Source: an uncultured beta proteobacterium
GTDB taxonomy: Bacteria > Pseudomonadota > Gammaproteobacteria > Burkholderiales > SG8-39
Assembly (NCBI GenBank): GCA_902826155.1
Contig: CADEDU010000054.1
Coordinates: forward strand, 37,446-50,332
DNA length: 12,887 nucleotides
Reading direction: 5' to 3'
This document shows, one piece after another, positions 6,024 to 12,887 of this stretch. The first letter of the stretch is position 1, and each line of letters starts with the position of its first letter. Made by a program: the position numbers and the translations under genes. Below the pieces are notes generated by a model. That model was given only the letters and a program-made list of their open reading frames with translations. It did not search any database and was not told the origin of the DNA.

Positions 6024-7556
6024 ATGACCCAACGAGTCGCCGCGCAGACGCTCAAACAGTGGTTGCGCGAATCCGGGGAGTTGGCGTTGCTCGATGTGCG
6101 CGAGGCCGGACAGTTCGGCGAAGAGCATCTGTTTCACGCGATTCCATTGCCTTACAGCCGACTGGAGATCGATGTACCGCGGCTCGTTCCGCGTCGCGCG
6201 ACGCGCATCGTCGTCCATGACGACGGTCGCTCGGGCGTCGCCGAACGCGCCGCCGCGCGGCTCACGGCAGCGGGATACGACAACGTGCACGTGCTCGCCG
6301 ATGGCATCGCGGGCTGGCGCGCGGCGGGTTTCGGCGTGTTCGCGGGCGTGAACGTGCCCAGCAAGGTCTTCGGTGAACTGGTCGAGCACGAGCACGAGAC
6401 GCCGCGCATCAAGGCCGCCGAGCTGCAGGCGATGATCGATCGACGCGAGAACTTCGTAATCGTCGACGGTCGGCCGCTGAGCGAGTACGGCAAGATGAAT
6501 ATTCCGGGCGGCATCTGCTGTCCCAATGGCGAGCTGGCGCTGCGTGCGCAGCGTATCGCGCCCGATCCGGCCACGACCATCGTCGTGAACTGTGCCGGTC
6601 GCACTCGATCGATCATCGGCGCGCAATCGCTGCTCAGCTTCGGTGTTCCCAATCGCGTCGTGGCGCTCGAGAACGGCACGCAGGGATGGTTTCTGGCCGG
6701 ACTGAAGCTGGAGAACGGTTCGTCGCGGCGCTACCCCGACGCACCCGGCGGCGGCGACCTCGATGCGTTGCGCAAGCGTGCCGATGCGCTGATCGAGCGG
6801 TTCGCGATTCCGCACCTCGACGCCGATCAGGCCGAGCGCTGGTTTGCCGATGCGGCGCGCACGACCTATCTGTTCGATGTCCGCACTGCCGAAGAATTCG
6901 CCGCGGGCACTTTGGCGGGGGCAGTGCATGCACCGGGCGGGCAACTGGTGCAGGCGACCGATCAGTGGGTGGCGGTGCGCGGTGCGCGCATCGTGCTTGC
7001 CGATGGCGAAGGGGTGCGCGCCCCGGTGGTGGCGATGTGGTTGCGGCAGATGGGGCACGACGCGCATGTCTTGCGACAGGGCACGCGCGCGCCACTGCGG
7101 CGCGGACCGAGCGCGACGCCGATCGCACTGCCGGCGCTCAAGTCAATCAAAGCGAACGAGCTCGGTGACGCGCGCGTGATCGATCTGCGCGCCAGCGCCA
7201 CGTATCGTGCCGGCCATGCCCGCGGCACGGTGTGGAGCATCCGTCCGCGCGTGGTGGCTGCCGCGGCGGGCGCGAGCCGGATCGCGCTGATCGCGAGCGA
7301 GCCGGCCGTGGCGCGGCTGGCGGCCGTCGATCTGTTGGAGGGCGGAGCGCGCGAGGTACTACTGCTGATCGACGCACAAGCGCAGGAAGTGACACCCACC
7401 GATCCGCCGGATGCCGATCGCATCGATTTCCTGTTCTTCACGCACGATCGCCACGAAGGCAACCGTGAGGCGGCGATGCGCTACCTGGAGTGGGAAACTG
7501 CGCTGCTCGGTGAGCTCGATGCCGACGAGCGCGCCGCGTTCAATGTGACGAGCTGA
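6024..7556 (+). CDS. Four-repeat rhodanese-like sulfurtransferase
   Basis: This is a 510-residue cytoplasmic protein made of four rhodanese homology domains at about residues 1-108, 125-230, 262-358 and 372-455. A conserved-looking acidic and aromatic tail follows (FLFFTHDRHEGN, then RYLEWETALL). Repeats 1-3 open with LLDVRE, IVDGRP and LFDVRT; repeat 4 opens with VIDLRA. Only repeat 2 keeps an active-site cysteine, Cys190 in the loop NCAGRTRS. The matching loop has Asp66 in repeat 1 (HDDGRSG), a DGEG sequence in repeat 3, and no Cys in repeat 4. One catalytic centre with three structural or regulatory repeats is therefore expected. The likely reaction is sulfane-sulfur transfer from thiosulfate or a persulfide to a thiol acceptor. 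Similar multi-repeat rhodaneses occur in Burkholderiales. No sulfur gene flanks it here, and it seems monocistronic with its own leader and terminator. Confidence 0.92.
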   Translation: MTQRVAAQTLKQWLRESGELALLDVREAGQFGEEHLFHAIPLPYSRLEIDVPRLVPRRATRIVVHDDGRSGVAERAAARLTAAGYDNVHVLADGIAGWRAAGFGVFAGVNVPSKVFGELVEHEHETPRIKAAELQAMIDRRENFVIVDGRPLSEYGKMNIPGGICCPNGELALRAQRIAPDPATTIVVNCAGRTRSIIGAQSLLSFGVPNRVVALENGTQGWFLAGLKLENGSSRRYPDAPGGGDLDALRKRADALIERFAIPHLDADQAERWFADAARTTYLFDVRTAEEFAAGTLAGAVHAPGGQLVQATDQWVAVRGARIVLADGEGVRAPVVAMWLRQMGHDAHVLRQGTRAPLRRGPSATPIALPALKSIKANELGDARVIDLRASATYRAGHARGTVWSIRPRVVAAAAGASRIALIASEPAVARLAAVDLLEGGAREVLLLIDAQAQEVTPTDPPDADRIDFLFFTHDRHEGNREAAMRYLEWETALLGELDADERAAFNVTS

Positions 7557-7585
7557 GCAGGCGCACTCGACGATGCGCGGTTCGA

Positions 7586-7626
7586 GCGCGGACGGTCATC
7601 GTGCGACCGACTCCGCGCCGCGTTTT
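7586..7626 (+). terminator. Hairpin terminator after the rhodanese gene
   Basis: GCGCGGA (7586-7592) pairs perfectly with TCCGCGC (7612-7618). Inside it CGGTC (7593-7597) pairs with GACCG (7605-7609) around a 7-base loop, with a 2-base bulge on the 3' side. TTTT follows at 7623-7626. The stem is strong and the T-run short, so it resembles a weak Rho-independent terminator. It sits 29 bp after the stop codon, between two convergent genes. Confidence 0.6.
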
Positions 7627-7636
7627 CAACAGACTG

Positions 7637-8785
7637 CTACTGGGAAAATCCGCCGCGGCTGACGGCCATCACCATGTCGACGAACGTGGAGCCTTCGCGT
7701 GATTCCGGCGAGTAGCGCACGGTGAATCCGCCGACGTCCAGCGTGCCGATCCGCTCGAGGCTTCGGACCAGCTCCTCTCGCGTGACGCGACCGCGCATGC
7801 CGCGCAACCCTTCCACCAGCACCTTCGCGCTGATATGGCCTTCCAGGCTGCTGAACGAGGGCACCGCGTCGGGGGCAATCGCCTTCAACATCTCGCGATG
7901 TTCGCGCGCGGCGTCGGGCGACGAGCGCCACGGGTAGGGCACGACCTGGGTAAAGATCAGTCCATGGCGTTCCTGGCCGAGCAGCCGCGAGAGTTGCTGC
8001 GCGCCGGAGTTGACCGCGAGAAACGACGTCCCCGTCCCGTCGCTCTGGATCTTGCGCACGCGCCGGATCACGTCACCGTACAGACCGTAGGAGCCGTGAT
8101 TGAACACCGAGTCGAGCTTGGCGCCGATGATCGTGTCGGCGAGTTTTCCGGCATCGGGGTTGCTGTTCGGAATCGGAATTGCCGCCGCGAGTTTCATGCC
8201 GTGCCGATCGAGAATGCGTTGCACGTTGGCCAGATGCTTGCGACCGGTGTCGTTGTCCGCATACAGAAAGCCCATGCGCTGCCAGCGAAACATCAGCGAG
8301 TGGTCGATCAGCTGCTCGAACTCGGCGAAATGCGGTGCGCGGACCGGGAACACGTAGCGGTTGAACGGCTCGCGAAGTTCGGGCGAGCCCGCCAGACACG
8401 CGACGAAGGGCACCTGGTTTTCGGTCGCCACACGCATGCTGGCGACGCAGGGTCCGCCTTCGATCCCGCCGAAGATCGCCAGTACGCGGTCTTCCTTGAC
8501 GAGTTTGAGTGTGTTGTCGGCCGCCCGGCTTGCCGCGCCGGCGTCGTCGATGGTTTTGAGCGAGATGCGCCGGCCGCGGATGCCACCGCGTGCATTCACC
8601 GCTTCGAAGTAGGCGCGAGCGCCGAGTTGAACGGCCTGACCGTGCTCGCTGGTGCTGCCGGTCAACGCGATCGTCTGCCCGATCGGGATGTCACCGACGT
8701 CGAACTCCTGCGACACAGCCCCCGCGCTATAGAGGGCCAGCAGCGAAACACCGCATTGGGCGACCGCGCGTGCAAATGCGTTCAA
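7637..8785 (-). CDS. LivJ-type (Peripla_BP_6) ABC substrate-binding protein
   Basis: This is a 382-residue periplasmic binding protein of the branched-chain amino acid/amide (HAAT) class. I start it at a TTG (8785): AAGGAGGG lies six bases upstream, and the protein then begins with a normal signal peptide (MNAFARAVAQ, then GVSLLALYSAGAVS, cut near VSQ). The frame is open for 76 more codons upstream, but that stretch is not protein-like. The mature part has the family opening IGQTIALTGSTSEHGQ (35-50), VNARGGIRGRRI (63-74) and a DDAG turn (80-83). It also has FGGIEGGPC (105-113), where the ligand-binding loop lies, and GFLYADNDTGRK (172-183) in the second lobe. No permease or ATPase gene is present, so it must use a remote transporter or serve sensing. 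The ligand cannot be told from sequence. Confidence 0.9.
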   Translation of the reverse strand: MNAFARAVAQCGVSLLALYSAGAVSQEFDVGDIPIGQTIALTGSTSEHGQAVQLGARAYFEAVNARGGIRGRRISLKTIDDAGAASRAADNTLKLVKEDRVLAIFGGIEGGPCVASMRVATENQVPFVACLAGSPELREPFNRYVFPVRAPHFAEFEQLIDHSLMFRWQRMGFLYADNDTGRKHLANVQRILDRHGMKLAAAIPIPNSNPDAGKLADTIIGAKLDSVFNHGSYGLYGDVIRRVRKIQSDGTGTSFLAVNSGAQQLSRLLGQERHGLIFTQVVPYPWRSSPDAAREHREMLKAIAPDAVPSFSSLEGHISAKVLVEGLRGMRGRVTREELVRSLERIGTLDVGGFTVRYSPESREGSTFVDMVMAVSRGGFSQ

Positions 8786-8791
8786 TGGAAT

Positions 8792-8799
8792 CCCTCCTT
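8792..8799 (-). promoter_or_regulatory. Ribosome-binding site that fixes a TTG start
   Basis: Read on the minus strand, AAGGAGGG is followed by six bases and then TTG at 8785. No ATG or GTG lies at a suitable distance in this frame, and the residues encoded from the TTG onward form a signal peptide. The site therefore decides the start of the LivJ-type binding protein. Confidence 0.75.
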
Positions 8800-8995
8800 G
8801 CTCACCTGTATGGGTCAAGTACCGTCGGCGCGTTGTGAGGGTTCCGGCCTGCTCACGATCGCCGGCTACGCCATCGTTTATTTGATCGATGTGGATTCGA
8901 TGGCTCGTCGCGTGCTGATCTATAGCATGGTGACAATCTGTCGACGCACTGCAAATTGTTGCAGGTGATTGCAGGGATGGGCGTTGTTGGCGCGA

Positions 8996-9049
8996 ATGTC
9001 TTCTATGCGGCAATGCCCGACAGGCTGTGCGATGTCTTCGTATGCGGCA
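8996..9049 (+). repeat. Imperfect 17/18-bp direct repeat in an intergenic region
   Basis: ATGTCTTCTATGCGGCA (8996-9012) recurs as ATGTCTTCGTATGCGGCA (9032-9049), differing by one inserted G, with a 19-bp spacer. The repeats lie in the 291-bp gap (8786-9076) between the NMT1-like gene and the LivJ-type gene, both minus strand, about 210 bp upstream of the latter's start. Apart from this, the gap shows only a pair of TTGCAGG copies (8959-8965 and 8970-8976) and no convincing promoter. Confidence 0.6.
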
Positions 9050-9076
9050 GACCTGGAAGCGCTGACGCAGGATGAA

Positions 9077-10180
9077 TCAGAGTTCGCGGTCGGCCATCGG
9101 TGGCAGGAACTGATCCGTGAAGACCGACGAGCTTTCCAACCGGTTCGGGAGCTTGAACGTCTCGACCAGACCGTTAATGGATCGTTGCAGACGCTCGCGA
9201 TCGACATTGCCGAGCCCACGCGAGCGCGTTTCGGGTGTCACGATGTTGTGCTCGAGTACAAGGGCGAGGCGGCGCATCTCGGTGGCTTCGTCCAACGAAT
9301 TGGCGTGGGCGAGGGTATAGCCAAGCGCGGCTTGCGGATTGCGCAAGGTCTCTCGCATGCCACGATTGAACGCACGCACGAAGCCGGTGACAGCCTGGGG
9401 CTGGCGTTTCGCGAACTCGGTGTTGACGATCAACGCGTTGCCATAGAGTGGCACGCCATGGTCGACGAAACGGAAGATCACGATCTCGGTTTCCTTCGCA
9501 CCACGCGCTTGCAGGTTGAGCAGCGCCGTGTAGTGAAAGCCCGAGATCGCATCGACGCTGCCCAGCAGCAGTTCGGCTTCGCGCCGCTGCGGTGACATGT
9601 CGATCCACTTCACCGAGTCGGGGTCGATCGCATTCGCCCGCGCGAGCATCGGCCACATCTTGCGTGCGGCATCGAATCCCGGTGCGCCGATCGTCTTGCC
9701 TTTGAGGTCTTCGATGCCGCGGATGGTCCAGCGCTTCTCGGTGTTGTAGTTCGAGTTCTTGAGCGTGACGATCGCTGCCGGTGTGCCGCTGTAGGCGACA
9801 TAAATCGCCTGTACCGGCGCTATCGGATTGCGGCCGCGGTGTTCGACCAGCGCATTGAGGTCGGCGAAACCGATGTCGAAACGTCCCTCGGCGACGCTGA
9901 TTACCGCGCCCGCCGACCCTTTGCCGGGTTCGAAGATGACGTTCAGTTTCTCGTTCGAGAAGTAGCCGCGGTCGAGAGCGAGAAAGAACGGTGACGACGG
10001 ACCTTCGATCACCCAATCGAGGGTGAAGCGCACCCGCTGCACGCCCTTGGCGTCGCCCTGTGCATGCGTGGGCACGGCCATGGCGAGTAGAACGATCCCC
10101 GCGACGCAGGCAGCAGCCTGCTTGATCAGATGCGCGATGGCCCGCCTGCGACCCGTTCGAGTCGTAGCTCGCAACTTCAT
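9077..10180 (-). CDS. NMT1/SsuA-like ABC substrate-binding protein
   Basis: This is a 367-residue periplasmic binding protein of the NMT1/THI5-like class (taurine, sulfonate, nitrate, pyrimidine-type ligands). A basic n-region (residues 1-20) and a hydrophobic core (ACVAGIVLLAMAVP) end in THA before Gln41. The mature part shows the class hallmarks: RFTLDWVIEGPSSPFFLALDRGYF (51-74), then LNVIFEPGKGSAGAV (79-93) and VAEGRFDIGFADLNALV (96-112). It continues with the hinge segment IEDLKGKTIGAPGFDAARKMWP and LLLGSVDAISGFHY. The opening FTLDW-x-x-E resembles pyrimidine-precursor and riboflavin-type binding proteins (ThiY/RibY-like), but this does not settle the ligand. A G-run (GGGGG) nine bases before the ATG is the only Shine-Dalgarno-like element. 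No ABC partners are encoded in the window, so it is an orphan. Confidence 0.9.
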   Translation of the reverse strand: MKLRATTRTGRRRAIAHLIKQAAACVAGIVLLAMAVPTHAQGDAKGVQRVRFTLDWVIEGPSSPFFLALDRGYFSNEKLNVIFEPGKGSAGAVISVAEGRFDIGFADLNALVEHRGRNPIAPVQAIYVAYSGTPAAIVTLKNSNYNTEKRWTIRGIEDLKGKTIGAPGFDAARKMWPMLARANAIDPDSVKWIDMSPQRREAELLLGSVDAISGFHYTALLNLQARGAKETEIVIFRFVDHGVPLYGNALIVNTEFAKRQPQAVTGFVRAFNRGMRETLRNPQAALGYTLAHANSLDEATEMRRLALVLEHNIVTPETRSRGLGNVDRERLQRSINGLVETFKLPNRLESSSVFTDQFLPPMADREL

Positions 10181-10582
10181 GGCATTGCCCCCAAATTAGC
10201 CGGGCGCTTATCGGTGTCGATGCGCTGGCCGTTCGTTCTGCCCGATTACGCATCCGCCAACTGTGGCACGGGGTGAACAACTGCAAGAGCAATGTCGACG
10301 ACGGTTACCGGTCTCGACGTACTTCACATCGGAGCACGTGACGCGCTGTACGCCTACATCTCCCGCCTACAGTTGCGGTCCTGATTGCAGCGATTTTGTT
10401 GGTGATTCGTTGAACACGATCGGAGGTTGTGTCGAGCCTTGCGGGCTTGATCGCTGATCGCGTTGTCATCGCCAAAGATTGCAACAGTCCTGCCAATCGG
10501 CCTGAGTGCGAAGCCGGCCGGCGCACAATGTTCGTGCACCGTCCCAAGACACTCGTCTACATCCCTGCCAGCAAAGCACCCC
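10181..10582. other. 402-bp divergent intergenic region
   Basis: This lies between the divergent NMT1-like and LysM-PhnD genes. I see no convincing sigma-70 promoter on either strand. It holds a 10-bp palindrome GCCGGCCGGC (10513-10522), a CACGTG palindrome inside GGAGCACGTGACG, and a TGGCACG (10264-10270) that resembles half of a sigma-54 site but lacks the matching -12 GC. A 30-codon reading frame from the ATG at 10292 has no ribosome-binding site or recognisable features and is not called. The PhnD frame is open upstream of 10583, but that part does not look like a protein. Confidence 0.5.
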
Positions 10583-11854
10583 ATGAAACGAATCGAGATC
10601 AACCGCCGCTTCCCGTTCACAGCTAGACGAGGCTTGAGCAATCTTGCTCGCGCCATCGCCACGGTGGCGATGTGTGTCACTACGGCTTGGGCGCAATCGC
10701 CTCCAGCTGGCGGCGGTGGTGGTGAACTGGTCCGATCGATTCAGGTCCGACCTGGCGATACGTTCTCGGGCATCACCGCTCGTTTCACGGGTGATCCGTC
10801 GCAGTGGCGCCGCTTCTACGATCCGCAGCGCAGCCGCTTGCCCAATCCCAATCTGATCGAGGTCGGCAGCGTGCTCGAACTGGTACGCGAACCCGGGCGC
10901 GCGCCCTATCTGCGGATGGCTGAGGGGGGGCCCGCCAAGCCTTCAGCCGCGCCAGGAACCGCAGCGGCACAAGGTACCGCCGCTCCCCAAACCGCGGCCG
11001 CTCCGAGCACTCAAGTGAAGCCGCCGGCAGGCACCGTCGGGGCAACTCCAGCAGTACCACGCACCGGCACCAAAGGGCCGGGAGACTCACTCGTCGTCGG
11101 CGTGCTGCCCAATATCGCGGCCGACACGCTGCTGTCGCAGTACGAGAACATGAAGCGCTACTTGGAGCGCCTCAACCGGGGCAAGGTGCAGATCGCGACG
11201 GCACCGAATTTCCGTGCCTTCTTCGGCAGCCTGATGCAGGGCGACTACGATCTCGCTATCAGTGCCCCGCACTTCGCGAGGATCGCGCAGTTGGACCGTG
11301 GCCTGATTCCCGTGGCGATCTACGAGCCGCCGATTCAAGCGCTGTTCGTGTCGCCGGCCGAGAAACCCGTCGCCTCTCCGCTCGATCTGCGCGGCAAGTC
11401 GCTCGCCTTCGCCAACCCGCAGTCGCTGGTGGCGATGTACGGCATGCGCTGGCTCGGTCAGCACAATCTCCAGGCACATCAGGACTACAAGATCTCCGCC
11501 GTTCGCAGCGATCTGGGCGTAGGCCGGTTGATGCTGATCGGCGAAGCAGCCGCAGCGATCATGAGCAACGGCGAGTTTCGTCAGATTCCCGCAGAGGAGC
11601 GGGCGCGACTCAAGGTCGTCACCGAGTTCGCCAGCATCCCCAATTTCATCGTCCTGGCACACCCGCGGCTGGGTACCGACTTCGCCGGTCAGCTCGGCAA
11701 CCAACTGCGCAACTTCCTCGCCGACAAGACCGACGGGGCGGCCTTCGCCAAGGCAACCGGCGTCGGCGGAATCACCGCGCCGCCGGAGGCCACGTTGCGC
11801 GAGCTTGACCCGCATGTCGACGAAACACGCCGCCTGATGGGAGTGGCGAAGTGA
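10583..11854 (+). CDS. LysM-PhnD fusion: phosphonate-type periplasmic binding protein with N-terminal LysM-like module
   Basis: This is a 423-residue exported protein. A signal peptide (residues 1-37, ending TTAWA before Gln38) is followed by a Gly-rich spacer and a LysM-like module at 50-101: VRSIQVRPGDTFSGIT, then WRRFYDPQR, PNPNLIEVGSVLELV. An Ala/Pro/Thr-rich linker (115-165) joins it to a PhnD-like binding domain at 168-412. That domain shows LVVGVLPNIAADTLLSQYENMKRYL (170-194, the usual VG-x-x-P then LE/LS pattern), FRAFFGSLMQGDYDLAISAPHFA, DLRGKSLAFANPQS and GMRWLGQHNL. LysM modules bind peptidoglycan, so the binding domain is probably tethered at the cell wall. The ATG at 10583 was preferred because it gives the signal peptide; it lacks a good Shine-Dalgarno. 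The next gene starts 4 bp after its stop, so the two are coupled. No transporter genes flank it, which favours sensing over uptake. Confidence 0.87.
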   Translation: MKRIEINRRFPFTARRGLSNLARAIATVAMCVTTAWAQSPPAGGGGGELVRSIQVRPGDTFSGITARFTGDPSQWRRFYDPQRSRLPNPNLIEVGSVLELVREPGRAPYLRMAEGGPAKPSAAPGTAAAQGTAAPQTAAAPSTQVKPPAGTVGATPAVPRTGTKGPGDSLVVGVLPNIAADTLLSQYENMKRYLERLNRGKVQIATAPNFRAFFGSLMQGDYDLAISAPHFARIAQLDRGLIPVAIYEPPIQALFVSPAEKPVASPLDLRGKSLAFANPQSLVAMYGMRWLGQHNLQAHQDYKISAVRSDLGVGRLMLIGEAAAAIMSNGEFRQIPAEERARLKVVTEFASIPNFIVLAHPRLGTDFAGQLGNQLRNFLADKTDGAAFAKATGVGGITAPPEATLRELDPHVDETRRLMGVAK

Positions 11855-11858
11855 GTTC

Positions 11859-12401
11859 ATGCGCACGTTGATCGCGATCACCGCCACGGCCTGCCTGGCA
11901 AGCGCGCTGCTCGCCACGTGGCTGCTGGCGTCGGTCGTCCCCGACGCGCGCATGGCCTCGAAGACGGTGCGAAACGAAGCGGCGCGTCAACGTGCGTTCG
12001 TCGACGAGATGATCGAGCGAAGTCTTGCCCTGGCCATGTTCGAGCGTGACTACGGCGAAGTGCAGGAGCTGCTCGGTCGCTACGTCGCGGCCGGCCATTT
12101 CTCGCAAGCGGTGGTCTTGAACACGCAACGTAACGTCGTCGCGAGCCTGGGCAGCAAGCTCGATCTCGAAGTTGGTCGGCCGGCACCGGAGTCCGCTCTC
12201 AAGGAATCGCGCAAGATGGCCCTGGCATTGCACACCGAGAATCTCGGCGAGCTCTATGCCCGAATCCCTGCGTCGGTGACCGCCAGGCTCGACGGTGCGG
12301 AGCGCCAGTTCGATCTGTTGCGACTCGCCAGCCTGTTGTTGTGCGTGCTGAGCTGGATCGCGGCGCTGACCCTGGCTGCATTGATGGTCACACGCCGCTA
12401 G
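11859..12401 (+). CDS. Two-helix membrane protein with periplasmic sensor-like domain and no output domain
   Basis: This is a 180-residue protein. Helix 1 (residues about 4-27) anchors the N-terminus and helix 2 (about 153-177) is followed only by TRR and the stop. Between them is a periplasmic domain of about 125 residues that resembles the PAS/Cache-like sensor region of histidine kinases or cyclase receptors. It has a long helix (SKTVRNEAARQRAFVDEM), then ALAMFERDYGEVQELLGRYVAAG, then the strand-turn-strand SQAVVLNTQRNVVASLG. Such domains normally continue into HAMP and an enzymatic or methyl-accepting module, which is missing, and the 58 bp after the stop do not encode one. It begins 4 bp after the LysM-PhnD stop, so translation is likely coupled and the two products probably interact in the periplasm. 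Function is otherwise unknown; the topology is well supported. Confidence 0.8.
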   Translation: MRTLIAITATACLASALLATWLLASVVPDARMASKTVRNEAARQRAFVDEMIERSLALAMFERDYGEVQELLGRYVAAGHFSQAVVLNTQRNVVASLGSKLDLEVGRPAPESALKESRKMALALHTENLGELYARIPASVTARLDGAERQFDLLRLASLLLCVLSWIAALTLAALMVTRR

Positions 12402-12459
12402 GTCCCCGTGGGCGGATGACGCGGCTATAGTCGCCCCCTTTCTTTCCCGGGACGCCTCG

Positions 12460-12887
12460 ATGCAATTCGGTATCTGGTCCAACGGTTTTCGGCCGCACAC
12501 TTCACCCGCTCAGACCTACGAGGAGGATCTGCAGGAGATCGTCCTTGCCGATCAACTCGGCATGCGTGATGCATACATCAGCGAGCATCACGGCGAGCCG
12601 GTGTACATCAATCGCGTCGACACGCTGCCCGTTCCGGAACTGCTCATGTGCAAGGCGGCGGCGCTCACCAAGCAGATCCGCATGGGCGCGGCCGTCACGG
12701 TGATCCACCTGTGGCATCCGGTCGATACGGCGATTCGAACTGCCGTTACTGACAACGTCATCGGCGGCAACCGCTTTTTCTTCGGCTTCGGCTCGGGCTT
12801 CCCGAGTCCGCTGTTCTCCGAGGAGCGCGGACTTTCGTACGACGATCGCCATGAGCGGCTGATGGAGGCCTTGGAGCTGATCGAGAA
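12460..12887 (+). CDS. LLM-class flavin-dependent oxidoreductase (luciferase-like), N-terminal part
   Basis: The first 142 codons of a gene run off the right edge. The product starts MQFGIWSNGF, a first beta strand of the bacterial-luciferase TIM barrel. It has a YEEDLQEIVLADQLGMRDAYISEHHGEP stretch with the class motif EHH at 42-44, then IRMGAAVTVIHLWHPV (73-88) and NRFFFGFGSGFPSP (104-117). Enzymes of this class use FMNH2 or F420 to oxidise or reduce small molecules; the substrate is not predictable. TATAGT (12426-12431) is a five-of-six -10 element 28 bp before the ATG, but I find no -35. There is no clear ribosome-binding site. It is separated from the sensor-like gene by 58 bp and may have its own promoter. 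The frame is open to the last base. Confidence 0.88.
   Translation, partial: MQFGIWSNGFRPHTSPAQTYEEDLQEIVLADQLGMRDAYISEHHGEPVYINRVDTLPVPELLMCKAAALTKQIRMGAAVTVIHLWHPVDTAIRTAVTDNVIGGNRFFFGFGSGFPSPLFSEERGLSYDDRHERLMEALELIE

Noticed and set aside
6006..7067. Minus-strand 353-codon frame opposite the rhodanese
   Set aside because: Composition is that of a reverse-frame shadow; the opposite strand has four clear rhodanese repeats and a strong ribosome-binding site.
7835..8968. Plus-strand 377-codon frame opposite the LivJ-type gene
   Set aside because: No motifs, and the minus strand encodes a clear periplasmic binding protein.
8786..9013. N-terminal extension of the LivJ-type protein to 9013
   Set aside because: Encoded residues are His/Arg/Thr-rich and not protein-like, and the TTG at 8785 has a strong ribosome-binding site and a signal peptide.
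10264..10279. Possible sigma-54 promoter at TGGCACG
   Set aside because: The -12 GC is missing at the required distance; the following bases are GGGTGAAC.
10513..10522. GCCGGCCGGC palindrome as an operator
   Set aside because: A GC-only palindrome of this size is expected by chance in DNA this GC-rich, and it has no partner or conserved context here.
11087..11953. Minus-strand frame opposite the PhnD domain
   Set aside because: Shadow of the PhnD-like domain; no signal, domain or ribosome-binding site.

Overview
The window is high-GC, tightly packed, ordinary-looking chromosomal DNA. It most resembles a betaproteobacterium, probably of the order Burkholderiales. The reasons are a Bug/TctC-type solute receptor with no transporter beside it, a long four-repeat rhodanese protein, many orphan periplasmic binding proteins, and the codon and GC style. 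This placement is inference. I see no tRNA, rRNA, insertion sequence, phage gene or CRISPR array.

Left end (1-1984). The window opens in the last 64 codons of an HD-type phosphohydrolase-like protein. Next, on the minus strand, is a DUF2975 four-helix membrane protein followed by a small Cro/C1-type (XRE) regulator, a recurrent two-gene cassette. An AT-rich divergent promoter region of about 65 bp separates it from a plus-strand lipoprotein of unknown function.

Purine block (1981-5891). A Bug-type periplasmic receptor and an adenine deaminase form a minus-strand pair with a 48-bp gap. Only 44 bp from the Bug start, transcribed away from it, is an adenosine-deaminase-fold amidohydrolase. Together they suggest a small aminopurine (or related) capture and deamination module.

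Rhodanese (5892-7626). A 510-residue protein with four rhodanese-like repeats, of which only the second keeps the catalytic cysteine. It has a strong ribosome-binding site, two DnaA-box-like 9-mers in its leader, and a hairpin terminator after it.

Sensor and binding-protein block (7637-12401). There are three further periplasmic binding proteins from three different families: a LivJ/Peripla_BP_6 type with a TTG start, an NMT1/SsuA-like type, and a PhnD-like type fused to an N-terminal LysM-like module. None has an ABC permease or ATPase nearby. The LysM-PhnD gene is tightly coupled to a two-helix membrane protein that looks like the periplasmic sensor half of a signalling receptor without any output domain.

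Right end (12460-12887). This is the start of an LLM-class (luciferase-like) flavin-dependent oxidoreductase, cut by the window edge.

The most unusual points are the LysM-PhnD plus sensor-stub gene pair, the run of four binding proteins from four families without transporters, and the Bug/adenine deaminase//ADA-like divergent module.
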